Assembly: GCF_010686765.1 (NCBI RefSeq) | Contig: NZ_JAAGWF010000019.1 | Span: 1 to 64,000 of the forward strand | Length of the DNA: 64,000 nucleotides | Direction of reading: 5' to 3' | Source: Geodermatophilus sabuli | GTDB lineage: Bacteria; Actinomycetota; Actinomycetes; Mycobacteriales; Geodermatophilaceae | Notes under the pieces: model-generated | The model's input: only the letters and a program-made list of their open reading frames with translations | Told to the model about the DNA's origin: nothing | The model's database searches: none | Program-made: the position numbers and the translations under genes | Shown: piece after piece, positions 32,999 to 41,264 of the stretch | Numbering within the stretch: the stretch's first letter is position 1 | Layout of the letters: every line of letters starts with the position of its first letter

Positions 32999-33720
32999 CC
33001 GGGCCGGACCCCGACCTGCACTTCTGGTTCGACCCGGTCTGCCCCTTCGCCTGGCTGACCGGACAGTGGGTGCGGACCGTGGCCGCGCAGCGGGAGTACA
33101 CCGTCCAGTGGCGGCTGATCTCGCTGCGGCTGCTCAACGCGCACGTCGACTACGCCGCCCAGTTCCCCCCGGAGTACGAGGCCGGGCACACCGCCGGCCT
33201 GCGACTGCTCCGGGTGGCCGCGCGCACCCGCGCGGAGCACGGCCCGGACGCCCTCGGTCCGCTGTACGAGGCGCTGGGCCGGGAGATCCACGAGGACCCC
33301 GCCGGCGGCCCGCCGCCCGAGCGCGGCGGCAGCCGGGAGTTCGCCGCGCAGGCGCTCGCCGCGGCGGGGTTGCCGACGGAGCCGGCGGCGGCCGTGGACG
33401 ACCCGTCGTGGGACGCCGACGTCCGGGCCGACACCGACGCCGCCCTGCAGCTCACCGGCAAGGACGTCGGGACGCCGATCCTGCACTTCCGGCCGCCGGA
33501 CGGCGCCGCCTTCTTCGGCCCGGTCATCAGCCGCCTGCCCGACCCCGAGCACGCCGTCGCGCTGTGGGACCACGTCGTCGCCCTCGCTGCCTTCCCGGGG
33601 TTCGCCGAGCTCAAGCGCAGCCTGCGCGAGCGGCCGCAGCTGCCCACGTCCGGGGCACGCCCGGACGACGTCGGCGTGGTCGAGGACTGGCACGGGGGCA
33701 GCCGCCGCCAGCACCGCTGA
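32995..33720 (+). CDS. DsbA-fold protein, Rv2466c (mycothiol-dependent nitroreductase)-like
   Basis: 241 residues, GTG start overlapping the peroxidase stop. LHFWFDPVCPFAWLTGQWVR is the family's N-terminal active-site segment, but the usual CPWC-type motif reads CPFA, leaving one Cys. The helical insert and the cis-Pro region KDVGTPILHF then FGPVISRLPDPEHAVALWDH agree with the Rv2466c group. The mycobacterial prototype reduces nitro compounds with mycothiol. With only the first Cys, this protein would rely on a mixed disulphide with mycothiol. Confidence 0.8.
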   Translation: MTGPDPDLHFWFDPVCPFAWLTGQWVRTVAAQREYTVQWRLISLRLLNAHVDYAAQFPPEYEAGHTAGLRLLRVAARTRAEHGPDALGPLYEALGREIHEDPAGGPPPERGGSREFAAQALAAAGLPTEPAAAVDDPSWDADVRADTDAALQLTGKDVGTPILHFRPPDGAAFFGPVISRLPDPEHAVALWDHVVALAAFPGFAELKRSLRERPQLPTSGARPDDVGVVEDWHGGSRRQHR

Positions 33721-33752
33721 CCCGCCGGCTGCCGCCGGCCGGGACGGACAAC

Positions 33753-33771
33753 TAAGGTGAGCCTGACCTAC
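33753..33771 (+). promoter_or_regulatory. DtxR/IdeR-type iron box, siderophore permease operon
   Basis: TAAGGTGAGCCTGACCTAC matches about 14 of 19 positions of the DtxR/IdeR consensus (TTAGGTTAGGCTAACCTAA) and keeps its central dyad. It lies 26 nt upstream of the first permease start, so iron-loaded IdeR should repress the operon. Confidence 0.75.
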
Positions 33772-33796
33772 CTAGCCGTCCGCCCGGGAGCCGCTC

Positions 33797-34879
33797 GTGT
33801 CCTCGTCGACCGACGCCGCGCCCGGAGCCGCCGGGACGGCGGCCCCAGCGGCCGGCGGTGATCGGGTCCGCCCCCGCCGCGGTGCCCGGCCCGCGGCCCT
33901 GCTGCTGGCCGGACTGGTCGTCCTGGTCGCCGTCACCGCCGCGCTCAGCATCGCCGTGGGGACCCGCTCCATCGGGCTCGGCACGGTGTGGCAGGCGCTG
34001 ACCGACCCGGGCCTCGCGTCCGAGGAGGCGGTGATCGTCCGCGAGCTCCGGCTGCCCCGCACCGCACTGGGGCTGATGGTCGGTCTCGCGCTGGGCGTGG
34101 CCGGGGCGCTCACCCAGGGCCACACCCGCAACCCGCTCGGGGATCCCGGCCTGCTCGGCGTCACCGCCGGCGCCTCACTCGGCGTCGTGCTCGCCATCTG
34201 GCTGCTGGGCGTCGGCACCCCGGCCGGCTACGTCTGGTTCGCCTTCGCCGGGGCGCTGCTGGGCACGGTGCTGGTCTTCACGCTGGGCTCGCTCGGTCGC
34301 GGCGGGGCCACGCCCGTGACGCTGGCCCTGGCCGGAGCCGCCCTCTCCGCGCTGTTCTTCGCGCTGGTGCGCGCCATCCTGGTGTCGGACACCGACAGCC
34401 TGGACAGCTTCCGCTTCTGGGTGGTCGGCGCGCTGGCCGGCCGGGACGCCGACGTCGCCTGGCAGGTCGCCCCCTTTCTCGCCGCCGGCCTGCTGCTCGC
34501 GCTGCTCAACGCCCCCGCCCTGGACCTGCTCGGCCTCGGGGAGGACGTCGCCCGCGGCCTGGGCCAGCGGATCTGGCTGGCCCGCCTCGTCGGTCTGGCC
34601 GCGGTCACCCTGCTCTGCGGCGCGGCGACCGCCGCCTGCGGGCCGATCGCCTTCGTCGGGCTGGTGGTCCCGCACGTGGTGCGGTCGGTCACCGGGCCGG
34701 CGCACCGCTGGCTCGTCCCGTGCTCGGCGCTGGCCGGCGCGGCTCTCCTGCTCGCCGCCGACGTCATCGGGCGCGTGGTCGCCCGTCCCGGTGAGCTGCA
34801 GGTCGGCATCGTGCTCGCCCTGCTCGGGGCGCCGTTCTTCATCGCCCTGGTCCGCCGCCGCCGGCTGGCCGGCCTGTGA
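33797..34879 (+). CDS. FecCD-family iron-siderophore ABC permease 1
   Basis: 360 residues, GTG start. About nine helices; the segments RELRLPRTALGLMVGLALGV, GHTRNPLGDPGLLGVTAGAS, GLGEDVARGLGQRIW and GPIAFVGLVVPHVVRSVTGP are signature FecCD elements, including the EAA-like coupling loop. It forms the inner-membrane channel together with the next gene. An iron box precedes it. Confidence 0.93.
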   Translation: MSSSTDAAPGAAGTAAPAAGGDRVRPRRGARPAALLLAGLVVLVAVTAALSIAVGTRSIGLGTVWQALTDPGLASEEAVIVRELRLPRTALGLMVGLALGVAGALTQGHTRNPLGDPGLLGVTAGASLGVVLAIWLLGVGTPAGYVWFAFAGALLGTVLVFTLGSLGRGGATPVTLALAGAALSALFFALVRAILVSDTDSLDSFRFWVVGALAGRDADVAWQVAPFLAAGLLLALLNAPALDLLGLGEDVARGLGQRIWLARLVGLAAVTLLCGAATAACGPIAFVGLVVPHVVRSVTGPAHRWLVPCSALAGAALLLAADVIGRVVARPGELQVGIVLALLGAPFFIALVRRRRLAGL

Positions 34880-35955
34880 GCACCACCGCGCCGGAGCGCC
34901 CGGGGACGCGCGGACGGGCCGTCGTCCGGCTGGGTCCGGCCTCCGGGCGGCTGCGCTGGCGGCAGGTGCTGGTCCCGGCGACCGTCGCGGTGGCCGTCGT
35001 GCTGCTCGGCGCGGTCGGCCTCGGCCGCGGCGACTTCCCCATCGGCGTGGGCGACGTGCTGCGGACGCTGGTCGGGCTCGGCGAGGACCGCCAGCGCTTC
35101 ATCGTCCTGGAGCTCCGGGCGCCGCGGATCGTCGTCGGCGCCCTCGTCGGCCTGGCGCTCGGTCTGGCCGGCGCGCTGTTCCAGACCTTCGCGCGCAACC
35201 CGCTGGCCTCCCCCGACGTCCTGGGCATCACCCAGGGCGCGTCGGTGGGCGCGGTCGCGGCGATCGTCCTCGGCGGGACGTCGGGGGTCGGCGGGCTGCT
35301 GGGCGGGCTCGGCGTCCCCCTCGCGGCGCTGGCCGGCGCCCTGGCCACCGGGCTGCTGCTGTTCGTCCTCGCCTGGCGGGCCGGCATCGACGGCTACCGG
35401 CTGGTGCTCGTCGGCATCGCGCTGTGGGCGGTGGCCTCCGCGCTGACCGACTGGCTGCTCACCCGCGCGGAGGTCTTCGACGCCACCGCGGCCTACGTCT
35501 GGATCACCGGGTCGCTCAACGCCCGCACCTGGGACCAGGCCGTTCCTCTCGCGGCCTCCCTCGCCGTCCTGGTCCCCGCCGCGCTGGCCACCAGCCGGTC
35601 GCTCGGCGTGCTGCAGTTCGGCGACGACACCGCGCGCGGCCTGGGCGTGCGGCTCGTGCGGGCCCAGACCGGGGTGGTGCTCATCGCCGTGGGCCTGACC
35701 GCGGCGGCGGTGGCGGCGGCCGGCCCGATCGCCTTCGTCGCGCTGATCGTGCCGCAGATCGCCGTCCGGCTGACCGGGGGCTCCCGGCCGCCGCTGCTCA
35801 CCTCGGGGCTGCTGGGTGCGGCCCTGGTGATCGGCGCGGACCTGCTGACCCGCACGGTGCTGCCCACGGCGCTGCCCGTCGGCATCCTCACCGCCGCCGT
35901 CGGTGCCCCGTACCTGCTCTGGCTCCTCGTCCGCGGAAGGCGGTCCACCTCGTGA
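34876..35955 (+). CDS. FecCD-family iron-siderophore ABC permease 2
   Basis: 359 residues; the GTG start overlaps the previous stop (GTGA). It repeats the FecCD pattern: LELRAPRIVVGALVGLALGL, FARNPLASPDVLGITQGASV, FGDDTARGLGVRLVRAQT and GPIAFVALIVPQIAVRLTGG. It pairs with the first permease as a heterodimer. Confidence 0.93.
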   Translation: MSTTAPERPGTRGRAVVRLGPASGRLRWRQVLVPATVAVAVVLLGAVGLGRGDFPIGVGDVLRTLVGLGEDRQRFIVLELRAPRIVVGALVGLALGLAGALFQTFARNPLASPDVLGITQGASVGAVAAIVLGGTSGVGGLLGGLGVPLAALAGALATGLLLFVLAWRAGIDGYRLVLVGIALWAVASALTDWLLTRAEVFDATAAYVWITGSLNARTWDQAVPLAASLAVLVPAALATSRSLGVLQFGDDTARGLGVRLVRAQTGVVLIAVGLTAAAVAAAGPIAFVALIVPQIAVRLTGGSRPPLLTSGLLGAALVIGADLLTRTVLPTALPVGILTAAVGAPYLLWLLVRGRRSTS

Positions 35956-36776
35956 CCTCGCTCCTCGACCCCGTCGCGGACGGGGCCGGACCGGTCCGTC
36001 TCGCCGCCGAGTCGGTCAGCCTCGCCTACGACGACCGCGTGGTCGTCCGTGACCTGGACCTCCAGCTCACCGAGGGGTCGTTGACCGTGATCGTCGGGCC
36101 GAACGGGTGCGGCAAGTCCACCCTCCTGCGCGCCCTCGGCCGGCTGCTCCGGCCGGCCCGCGGGCAGGTCACCCTCGACGGCCGGGCCATCCAGCAGACC
36201 CCCACCCGCGAGGTGGCGAAGGTCCTCGGCCTGCTGCCCCAGGCGCCGGTGGCGCCCGAGGGGCTCACGGTGGCCGACCTGGTCGCCCGGGGGCGGCACC
36301 CGCACCAGACGTGGCTGCGGCAGTGGTCGCGCAGCGACGAGTCCGCCGTCGCCGAGGCGCTGGCCTGGACGGACCTGACCGAGCTGGCCGACCGCCCGGT
36401 GGACGAGCTGTCGGGCGGGCAGCGGCAGCGGGCGTGGATCTCGATGGCGCTGGCGCAGGGCACCGACCTGCTGCTGCTCGACGAGCCGACGACCTACCTG
36501 GACCTGTCCCACCAGATCGACGTCCTCGACCTCGTCGAGCGGCTGCACACCGAGCGCGGCCGCACCGTCGTGGTGGTGCTGCACGACCTCAACCTGGCCG
36601 CCCGCTACGCCCAGCGACTGGTCGCCATGAAGGACGGCGTCCTGGTCGCGTCGGGCACGCCGGCCGAGGTGCTCACCGAGGACCTGCTCGCCGAGGTGTT
36701 CGAGCTGGAGGCGAGGGTGGTGCCCGACCCGGTCGCCGGGACGCCGATGGTCGTGCCGGTGCGCCGCCTCCGCTGA
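35952..36776 (+). CDS. iron-siderophore ABC transporter ATP-binding protein
   Basis: 274 residues; the GTG start overlaps the permease stop. Walker A GPNGCGKSTLLRAL, Q-loop LLPQAPVAPEG, signature LSGGQRQRAWISMALAQG, Walker B LLLLDEPTTYLDLSHQ and H-loop VVLHDLNLAARYA are intact. It is FepC/FecE-like and energises ferric-siderophore import. A nested palindrome starts 7 nt after the stop. Confidence 0.95.
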   Translation: MTSLLDPVADGAGPVRLAAESVSLAYDDRVVVRDLDLQLTEGSLTVIVGPNGCGKSTLLRALGRLLRPARGQVTLDGRAIQQTPTREVAKVLGLLPQAPVAPEGLTVADLVARGRHPHQTWLRQWSRSDESAVAEALAWTDLTELADRPVDELSGGQRQRAWISMALAQGTDLLLLDEPTTYLDLSHQIDVLDLVERLHTERGRTVVVVLHDLNLAARYAQRLVAMKDGVLVASGTPAEVLTEDLLAEVFELEARVVPDPVAGTPMVVPVRRLR

Positions 36777-36782
36777 GGAGAT

Positions 36783-36830
36783 CCCCCTGCCCCCGCCACC
36801 CGCGAGCTCGCGGCGGACCCCTGCAGAGGG
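36783..36830. repeat. nested GAGCTC palindrome, copy 2 (between convergent genes)
   Basis: The outer arms CCCCCTGC (36783-36790) and GCAGAGGG (36823-36830) surround the perfect palindrome CCGCGAGCTCGCGG (36800-36813). It lies 6 nt after the ABC ATPase stop and just before the stop of the convergent siderophore-interacting protein, so it could terminate both. Confidence 0.65.
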
Positions 36831-36831
36831 C

Positions 36832-37770
36832 TCACCCGGCGACGCCCTCGCGCCAGTAGCCCATGAACGCCACGGCCGAGCGCGGCAACCCGAGGTCGCC
36901 GACCAGCCGCCGGCGCAGCGACTTCACGACGCCGGCCTCGCCGGCCAGCCAGGCGTAGCAGCCGGCCGTCGCACCGTCGCCACCCTCGGGCACCTCCCAC
37001 AGGAACCCGGTGTCGACGTCGACGTCCTCGGGGTCTGCGGCCGGTCGGTCCGAGGCGACGCCGAGCTCGCACAGGGCCCGGTGCACCGCCGGCTCCAGGA
37101 GGGCACCGCGCGCCGCCCCCTCCCGCGGCAGCCAGCGCACCGTGACGCCCGCCGGCAGGACCAGGTCCATCACGTCACCGGCCTCGGGCACCTCCAGCAG
37201 CGCGGTGACCGTCCGGGAGCCGTCCGCCAGCGAGTCGAGGATGGCGCACACCGCGGGCACCGCGGTCTCGTCACCGGCCAGCAGCAGCGTGGTCGCGGAC
37301 GCCGGCGGCGCCCACTCCACTCCCCACGGCCGGCCGTGGCCGGGCCGGTCGGGGCCCAGCAGCACGATCTCGTCCCCGGGGACCGCGCGCGCCGCCCAGC
37401 TCGCGGCGGGGCCGGCGTGCCCGCCGTCCACCCCGTGCAGCACGACGTCGACGTCGAGCTCGGCGAGCTCGGGGCGGGCCGCCCGCACCGTGTACGTGCG
37501 GACGTGGGGGCGCTGTTCCTCGGGCATCGCGCAGTACTCGGGGTACCAGTCCGCTCCGCGGTCGACCAGCCGGCGCAGGCCGTCGGGGTCGCGCGCCAGC
37601 ACCAGCTTGAACCGCTGGTCGTCGCCGGCGGCGCCGAAACCGGCGAGGCGCGGGCCGGTGAGGGTCAGCCGGACGAAGCTCGGCCCCAGGCGCTGAACCG
37701 CGGCGACGGAGGCCTGGAAGAAGGCCCACTGGGGCGCGGTGTCGACCGCCTGCTCCGCGGTGGGGGTCAT
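36832..37770 (-). CDS. siderophore-interacting protein (FAD/NAD(P)H ferric reductase)
   Basis: 312 residues. The FAD-binding barrel has FVRLTLTGPRLAGFG and RPHVRTYTVRAARPE. The nucleotide-binding half has TTLLLAGDETAVPAVCAILD and, at the C-terminus, GCYAWLAGEAGVVKSLRRRL ending AVAFMGYWREG, the ViuB/YqjH hallmark. It would reduce ferric siderophore in the cytoplasm to release Fe2+. It is divergent from the binding lipoprotein, with a shared iron box between them. Confidence 0.95.
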   Translation of the reverse strand: MTPTAEQAVDTAPQWAFFQASVAAVQRLGPSFVRLTLTGPRLAGFGAAGDDQRFKLVLARDPDGLRRLVDRGADWYPEYCAMPEEQRPHVRTYTVRAARPELAELDVDVVLHGVDGGHAGPAASWAARAVPGDEIVLLGPDRPGHGRPWGVEWAPPASATTLLLAGDETAVPAVCAILDSLADGSRTVTALLEVPEAGDVMDLVLPAGVTVRWLPREGAARGALLEPAVHRALCELGVASDRPAADPEDVDVDTGFLWEVPEGGDGATAGCYAWLAGEAGVVKSLRRRLVGDLGLPRSAVAFMGYWREGVAG

Positions 37771-37817
37771 GCGCGGTCTCCGCTCTCCTGGCGAGATCAG
37801 CCCTTGCGGACAGCGAC

Positions 37818-37836
37818 TTAGGCAAGGCTAACCTGA
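37818..37836. promoter_or_regulatory. DtxR/IdeR-type iron box between divergent iron genes
   Basis: TTAGGCAAGGCTAACCTGA matches 16 of 19 consensus positions. It sits 47 bp from the siderophore-interacting protein start and 46 bp from the binding-protein start, so one site could control both promoters. Confidence 0.85.
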
Positions 37837-37882
37837 TCGCGCCCAGGGGGGAACACCCCTCGTCCGACGTCCAGGAGTTCCG

Positions 37883-38887
37883 TTGCACCGCCTGCCGCAC
37901 CGCCTGATCGGCGCCTCCCTCACCGTGGCCGCACTCCTCGGCGCCGCCGGCTGCGCCGGCGACGGGAGCGACAGCGCCACCCCCGCCGCCTCGGGAGCGG
38001 GCGGCTGGGAGTTCACCGACGACCTGGGCAGCACCGTCGAGCTGGACGAGGTCCCGCGCCGGGTCGCCGGCCTCAACGACGTGATGGCCTCCCTCTGGAA
38101 CTACGGCATCGAACCGGTCGCCACGTTCGGGCAGACCTCGGCGGCGGACGACGTGGCCTTCGACGGCCGGGACCTGGCCGACCTGGCGATCGTCGGGGAG
38201 AGCTACGGGCAGATCGACCTGGAACAGCTGGCCGCGGCCGACCCCGACGTCATCGTCACCTCGGTCTACCCGACCGACTCCTCGGGCGCGCTGGACGCGA
38301 CGCAGCCGCTGTACGGCTTCGAGTCGATCGAGCAACAGGAGCAGGTCGCCCGCATCGCCCCCGTCGTCGCCATCGCCTACCGCGGCTCGGCCGCCGACGT
38401 CATCGACCGGACCGTCGAGCTGGCCGGCTCCCTGGGCGCCGACGCCGACCTGGTCGACTCGGCCCGCGCGGACTTCGACGCGGCCGCCGCGGCCCTCACC
38501 GAGGCCGCCGCGTCCGGGGTGACCGTGCTGCCCGTCTACGCGACCGCGAGCGAGGGCTGGTGGATGGGCAAGGCCCCCGACGACCCGTCGCTGCGGCTCT
38601 ACCAGGACCTCGGCGTGCGGTTCGTGGACCCGGGCGGCGACGGCTACTTCTGGGAGAGCGTCGGCTGGGAGGACGTGACCGAGTACCCGAGCGACGTCCT
38701 GCTGTACTCGCTTCGCGGCGGGGAGACCCCCGAGCAGATGTCCGCGCAGCCCACCTACGGCCTCCTCCCGGCGGTCGAGGCCGGGCAGGTGCACCCGTGG
38801 AAGTACGTCGGGATGGACCACGTCGCGCAGGCGGCCTACATGACCGAGCTGGCCGGCTGGCTCGCGCAGGCGCGGAAGGTCACCTGA
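37883..38887 (+). CDS. ferric-siderophore ABC transporter substrate-binding lipoprotein
   Basis: 334 residues. A TTG start is supported by AGGAG 5 nt upstream and by the signal peptide it opens ([17 protein letters not shown], lipobox Cys near residue 24). The class III binding-protein fold is shown by VPRRVAGLNDVMASLWNYGI, LAAADPDVIVTSVYP, IAPVVAIAYRG and a long linking helix (VIDRTVELAGSLGADADLVD). It delivers ferric siderophore to the FecCD permeases encoded 2-4 kb upstream. Confidence 0.92.
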   Translation: MHRLPHRLIGASLTVAALLGAAGCAGDGSDSATPAASGAGGWEFTDDLGSTVELDEVPRRVAGLNDVMASLWNYGIEPVATFGQTSAADDVAFDGRDLADLAIVGESYGQIDLEQLAAADPDVIVTSVYPTDSSGALDATQPLYGFESIEQQEQVARIAPVVAIAYRGSAADVIDRTVELAGSLGADADLVDSARADFDAAAAALTEAAASGVTVLPVYATASEGWWMGKAPDDPSLRLYQDLGVRFVDPGGDGYFWESVGWEDVTEYPSDVLLYSLRGGETPEQMSAQPTYGLLPAVEAGQVHPWKYVGMDHVAQAAYMTELAGWLAQARKVT

Positions 38888-38891
38888 GGGA

Positions 38892-38942
38892 GGCCCCCTG
38901 CCCCACCGTTCGCGAGCTCACGGCGGGACCCTGCAGGAGGCC
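38892..38942. repeat. nested GAGCTC palindrome, copy 3 (between convergent genes)
   Basis: The outer arms GGCCCCCTGC (38892-38901) and GCAGGAGGCC (38933-38942) pair with one mismatch. The inner core is CCGTTCGCGAGCTCACGG. It fills the gap between the binding-protein stop and the EamA stop. Confidence 0.65.
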
Positions 38943-38944
38943 GC

Positions 38945-39895
38945 TCAGGCGGGGGCGACGGTCTCGTTGAGCCGGGTGGGCGCGGGGGCGGCCCGCGCGG
39001 TCTGCGCCAGGCCGATGCCCATCAGGACGACGAGGCCGCCGAGCACCTGCCAGCCCGAGAGCACCTGCTCCACCCACAGCCACGCCACGAGCGAGGCCAG
39101 CACCGGCTCCACGGTGGCCACCAGGCCCGCCGTCGTCGGAGGCAGGTGCCGCAGCGCGGCGATGGACAGCCAGAAGGGCAGCACGGCCCCGAGGACCACG
39201 ATCCACCCCACCAGCGCCCACAGCGGCAGCTGGAGCGAGCCCAGCGACACCGGCACCCGCTCGCCGAGCACACCTGCGTCGAACTGCCACCACGGCGCCG
39301 CGACCGCCCAGAACAGCGCGGCCGCCACGAAGCTCCAGCAGGTCAGCCCCACCGGGTCGCGGGTGACCGTGCCGCGCTCGCCGAGCAGGTAGTAGGTGGC
39401 CAGGCAGACCGCGGCCGTCAGCGCGGCCGCCACTCCCAGCGGGTCCAGCGACCCCCCGCCCTGCCACACCTGCGCCACGAAGACCAGGCCGGACAGCGAG
39501 AGCCCCAGCGCCGCCCACAGCCGGGTGCGCACCCGCTCCCCGCGGACCAGCCAGACGTAGAGGGCGATCAGCACCGGCGCCGTCATCTCGAAGACCAGCG
39601 CGATGCCGACCGGCAGCCGGCCGATGGCCACGTAGTAGAGGAACTGGGTGAGCGCGACGCCGACCACGCCGAACGCGGCGAGGAACGGCAGCTCGCGCCA
39701 GGTCACCCGGAGCCGCTGGGGGGCGGTGAGCGCCAGGACGGCGAGCAGGGCGAGCGCCGCGCCGGTGCAGCGGAGGGCGGTCAGGCGGGTGGCCGGGATG
39801 CCTGCCTGCAGCGCCAGCGTGGAGACCGTGCCGTTCAGGGCGAACAGCCCCGCCGCGGCGACGGTGGCGGCGTATCCGAGAGCGGGCCGGGGCAC
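38945..39895 (-). CDS. EamA (DMT superfamily) transporter
   Basis: 316 residues with ten helices in two EamA repeats: AAGLFALNGTVSTLALQAGI then TRLTALRCTGAALALL, and in the second half TYYLLGERG, LPPTTAGLVATVEPVLASLV and WLWVEQVLSGWQVLGGLVVL. It is probably an exporter of amino acids or metabolites. The GTG start has no ribosome-binding site; instead TACATT lies 7 nt upstream, consistent with a leaderless transcript. Confidence 0.88.
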   Translation of the reverse strand: MPRPALGYAATVAAAGLFALNGTVSTLALQAGIPATRLTALRCTGAALALLAVLALTAPQRLRVTWRELPFLAAFGVVGVALTQFLYYVAIGRLPVGIALVFEMTAPVLIALYVWLVRGERVRTRLWAALGLSLSGLVFVAQVWQGGGSLDPLGVAAALTAAVCLATYYLLGERGTVTRDPVGLTCWSFVAAALFWAVAAPWWQFDAGVLGERVPVSLGSLQLPLWALVGWIVVLGAVLPFWLSIAALRHLPPTTAGLVATVEPVLASLVAWLWVEQVLSGWQVLGGLVVLMGIGLAQTARAAPAPTRLNETVAPA

Positions 39896-40032
39896 TCGGG
39901 CAATGTAGTCCCCGAAACGCGGTGAGCCACCTACCGGGCTCGTGCGGGCCCGCCCGCGTCGCTCGGCCCTCGCCCGCCGGGTCGCCCGCTGCCCGTCGAC
40001 GAGGCCGGCCGGCCGCCGGGGAGGATGGGGAC

Positions 40033-40407
40033 GTGACGGAGCCCCGGCCGCCCTGGTCCCCCCGCCGCCGCAAGCTGCTGGGCGGCCTCGCGGTGGGCAC
40101 CGTCCTCGGCGTGCTGGGCGGGGTCGCGCTGCCCGCCGAGTACGGCGTCACCGCGACGTTCCTCGCCGCGCTGTGCGCGTTCCTGCTGGTGGTGGCGCTG
40201 GTCGTCTTCGTCGCGATCCCCGGGCCGGACACCCTCGCCGAGCTGCTCCGGACCGCACCGCTGGCCGGTGCGGTGCTGGTCGTGACGATCCTGCTCGTCC
40301 TCGCCAACCCGGCCGGCTCGCTGCGCTGGCTGTGGATCGTCATCGCCGTCGGGGCGGCGGCGTGGACGGCCTTCGCGGTCTGGGAGACCCGCCGGTCCGG
40401 TGGCTGA
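40033..40407 (+). CDS. hypothetical membrane protein
   Basis: 124 residues, GTG start with GGAGG 12 nt upstream. A basic N-terminus (SPRRRKLLGG) is followed by four hydrophobic segments (about 22-38, 42-60, 75-92, 97-115). No family is recognised. Its end overlaps a possible alternative start of the thioesterase gene. Confidence 0.6.
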   Translation: MTEPRPPWSPRRRKLLGGLAVGTVLGVLGGVALPAEYGVTATFLAALCAFLLVVALVVFVAIPGPDTLAELLRTAPLAGAVLVVTILLVLANPAGSLRWLWIVIAVGAAAWTAFAVWETRRSGG

Positions 40408-40429
40408 CCGGAGGGCAGACTGCCTCGGC

Positions 40430-41212
40430 ATGGAGCTGCCCGCAGCGCTGTACGAGCCGGTGGACGGCGGATTCCGCGCCACCGACCTGACCATCGGCCC
40501 CTGGGACCCCGGGCTCCAGCACGCCGGCCCGCCCGCCGCGCTGCTCGCCCGCGCCGCCGAGGGGGCCAGCGCCATCCCCGGTGGGCAGACCGTCCGGCTG
40601 GCCTTCGACATCCTCGGGCCGGTGCCGGTGGGGCCGGTCCAGGTCGCCACCCGGGTGCTCCGGCCGGGCCAGCGGATCGAGCTGCTCGAGGCGACGCTCA
40701 CTGCCGGGAGCGACCGCCCGCTCATGCGACTGACCGCCTGGCGGGTGCGGTCGGGCACCTACGACGGCAGCGCCGCGACAGCGGCGCTGGTGCCGGGGCC
40801 CGCGGCCAGCCGCTCGGAGGTGCCGGAGTTCTTCACCACCGACGTCGCCTACCACCGGGCGCTGGACTGGCGCTTCGCGTCCGGCTCGTTCAACGCCCCC
40901 GGCCCGGCCGCCGCGTGGACGCGGCCCGCGTGCACGCTGGTGGACGGCGAGCCGATGACGCCGCTGCAGCACCTGCTGGTGATGACCGACGCGGCCAGCG
41001 GGATCTCCGCCGTCCTCGACTGGACCCGCGCCACCTTCGCCAACGTCGACCTCACCGTGGCCCTGGTGCGACCCCCGGCCGGCGAGTGGCTGGGGATGGA
41101 CGCGGTCACGACCCTCGGACCGGCCGGCGCCGGCCAGTGCTTCGCCGACCTGTACGACGCCACCGGCCGGATCGGCCGCTCCGCGCAGTCGCTGTTCGTC
41201 GAACCGCGCTGA
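40430..41212 (+). CDS. acyl-CoA thioesterase-family (hotdog) protein
   Basis: 260 residues beginning MELPAALYEPVDGG. A double-hotdog thioesterase: RATDLTIGPWDPGLQHAGPP then AALLARAAEGASAIPGGQTV in the first half, and TPLQHLLVMTDAASGISAVL with FANVDLTVALVRPPAGEWLG in the second, ending LYDATGRIGRSAQSLFV. It is probably a TesB-like or TesA/YbaW-type cytoplasmic enzyme acting on an acyl-CoA. A GTG 30 nt upstream is an alternative start. Confidence 0.8.
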   Translation: MELPAALYEPVDGGFRATDLTIGPWDPGLQHAGPPAALLARAAEGASAIPGGQTVRLAFDILGPVPVGPVQVATRVLRPGQRIELLEATLTAGSDRPLMRLTAWRVRSGTYDGSAATAALVPGPAASRSEVPEFFTTDVAYHRALDWRFASGSFNAPGPAAAWTRPACTLVDGEPMTPLQHLLVMTDAASGISAVLDWTRATFANVDLTVALVRPPAGEWLGMDAVTTLGPAGAGQCFADLYDATGRIGRSAQSLFVEPR

Positions 41213-41264
41213 CCGGGGGCCACGGTGTGGCGATCCGGCTCCCCGACGACGACCCTGGACGGCG

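Noticed and set aside
33000-39000. Horizontal acquisition of the siderophore locus
   Set aside because: Base composition, GTG starts and overlap style match the rest of the window, and no integrase, transposase or tRNA flank was seen.
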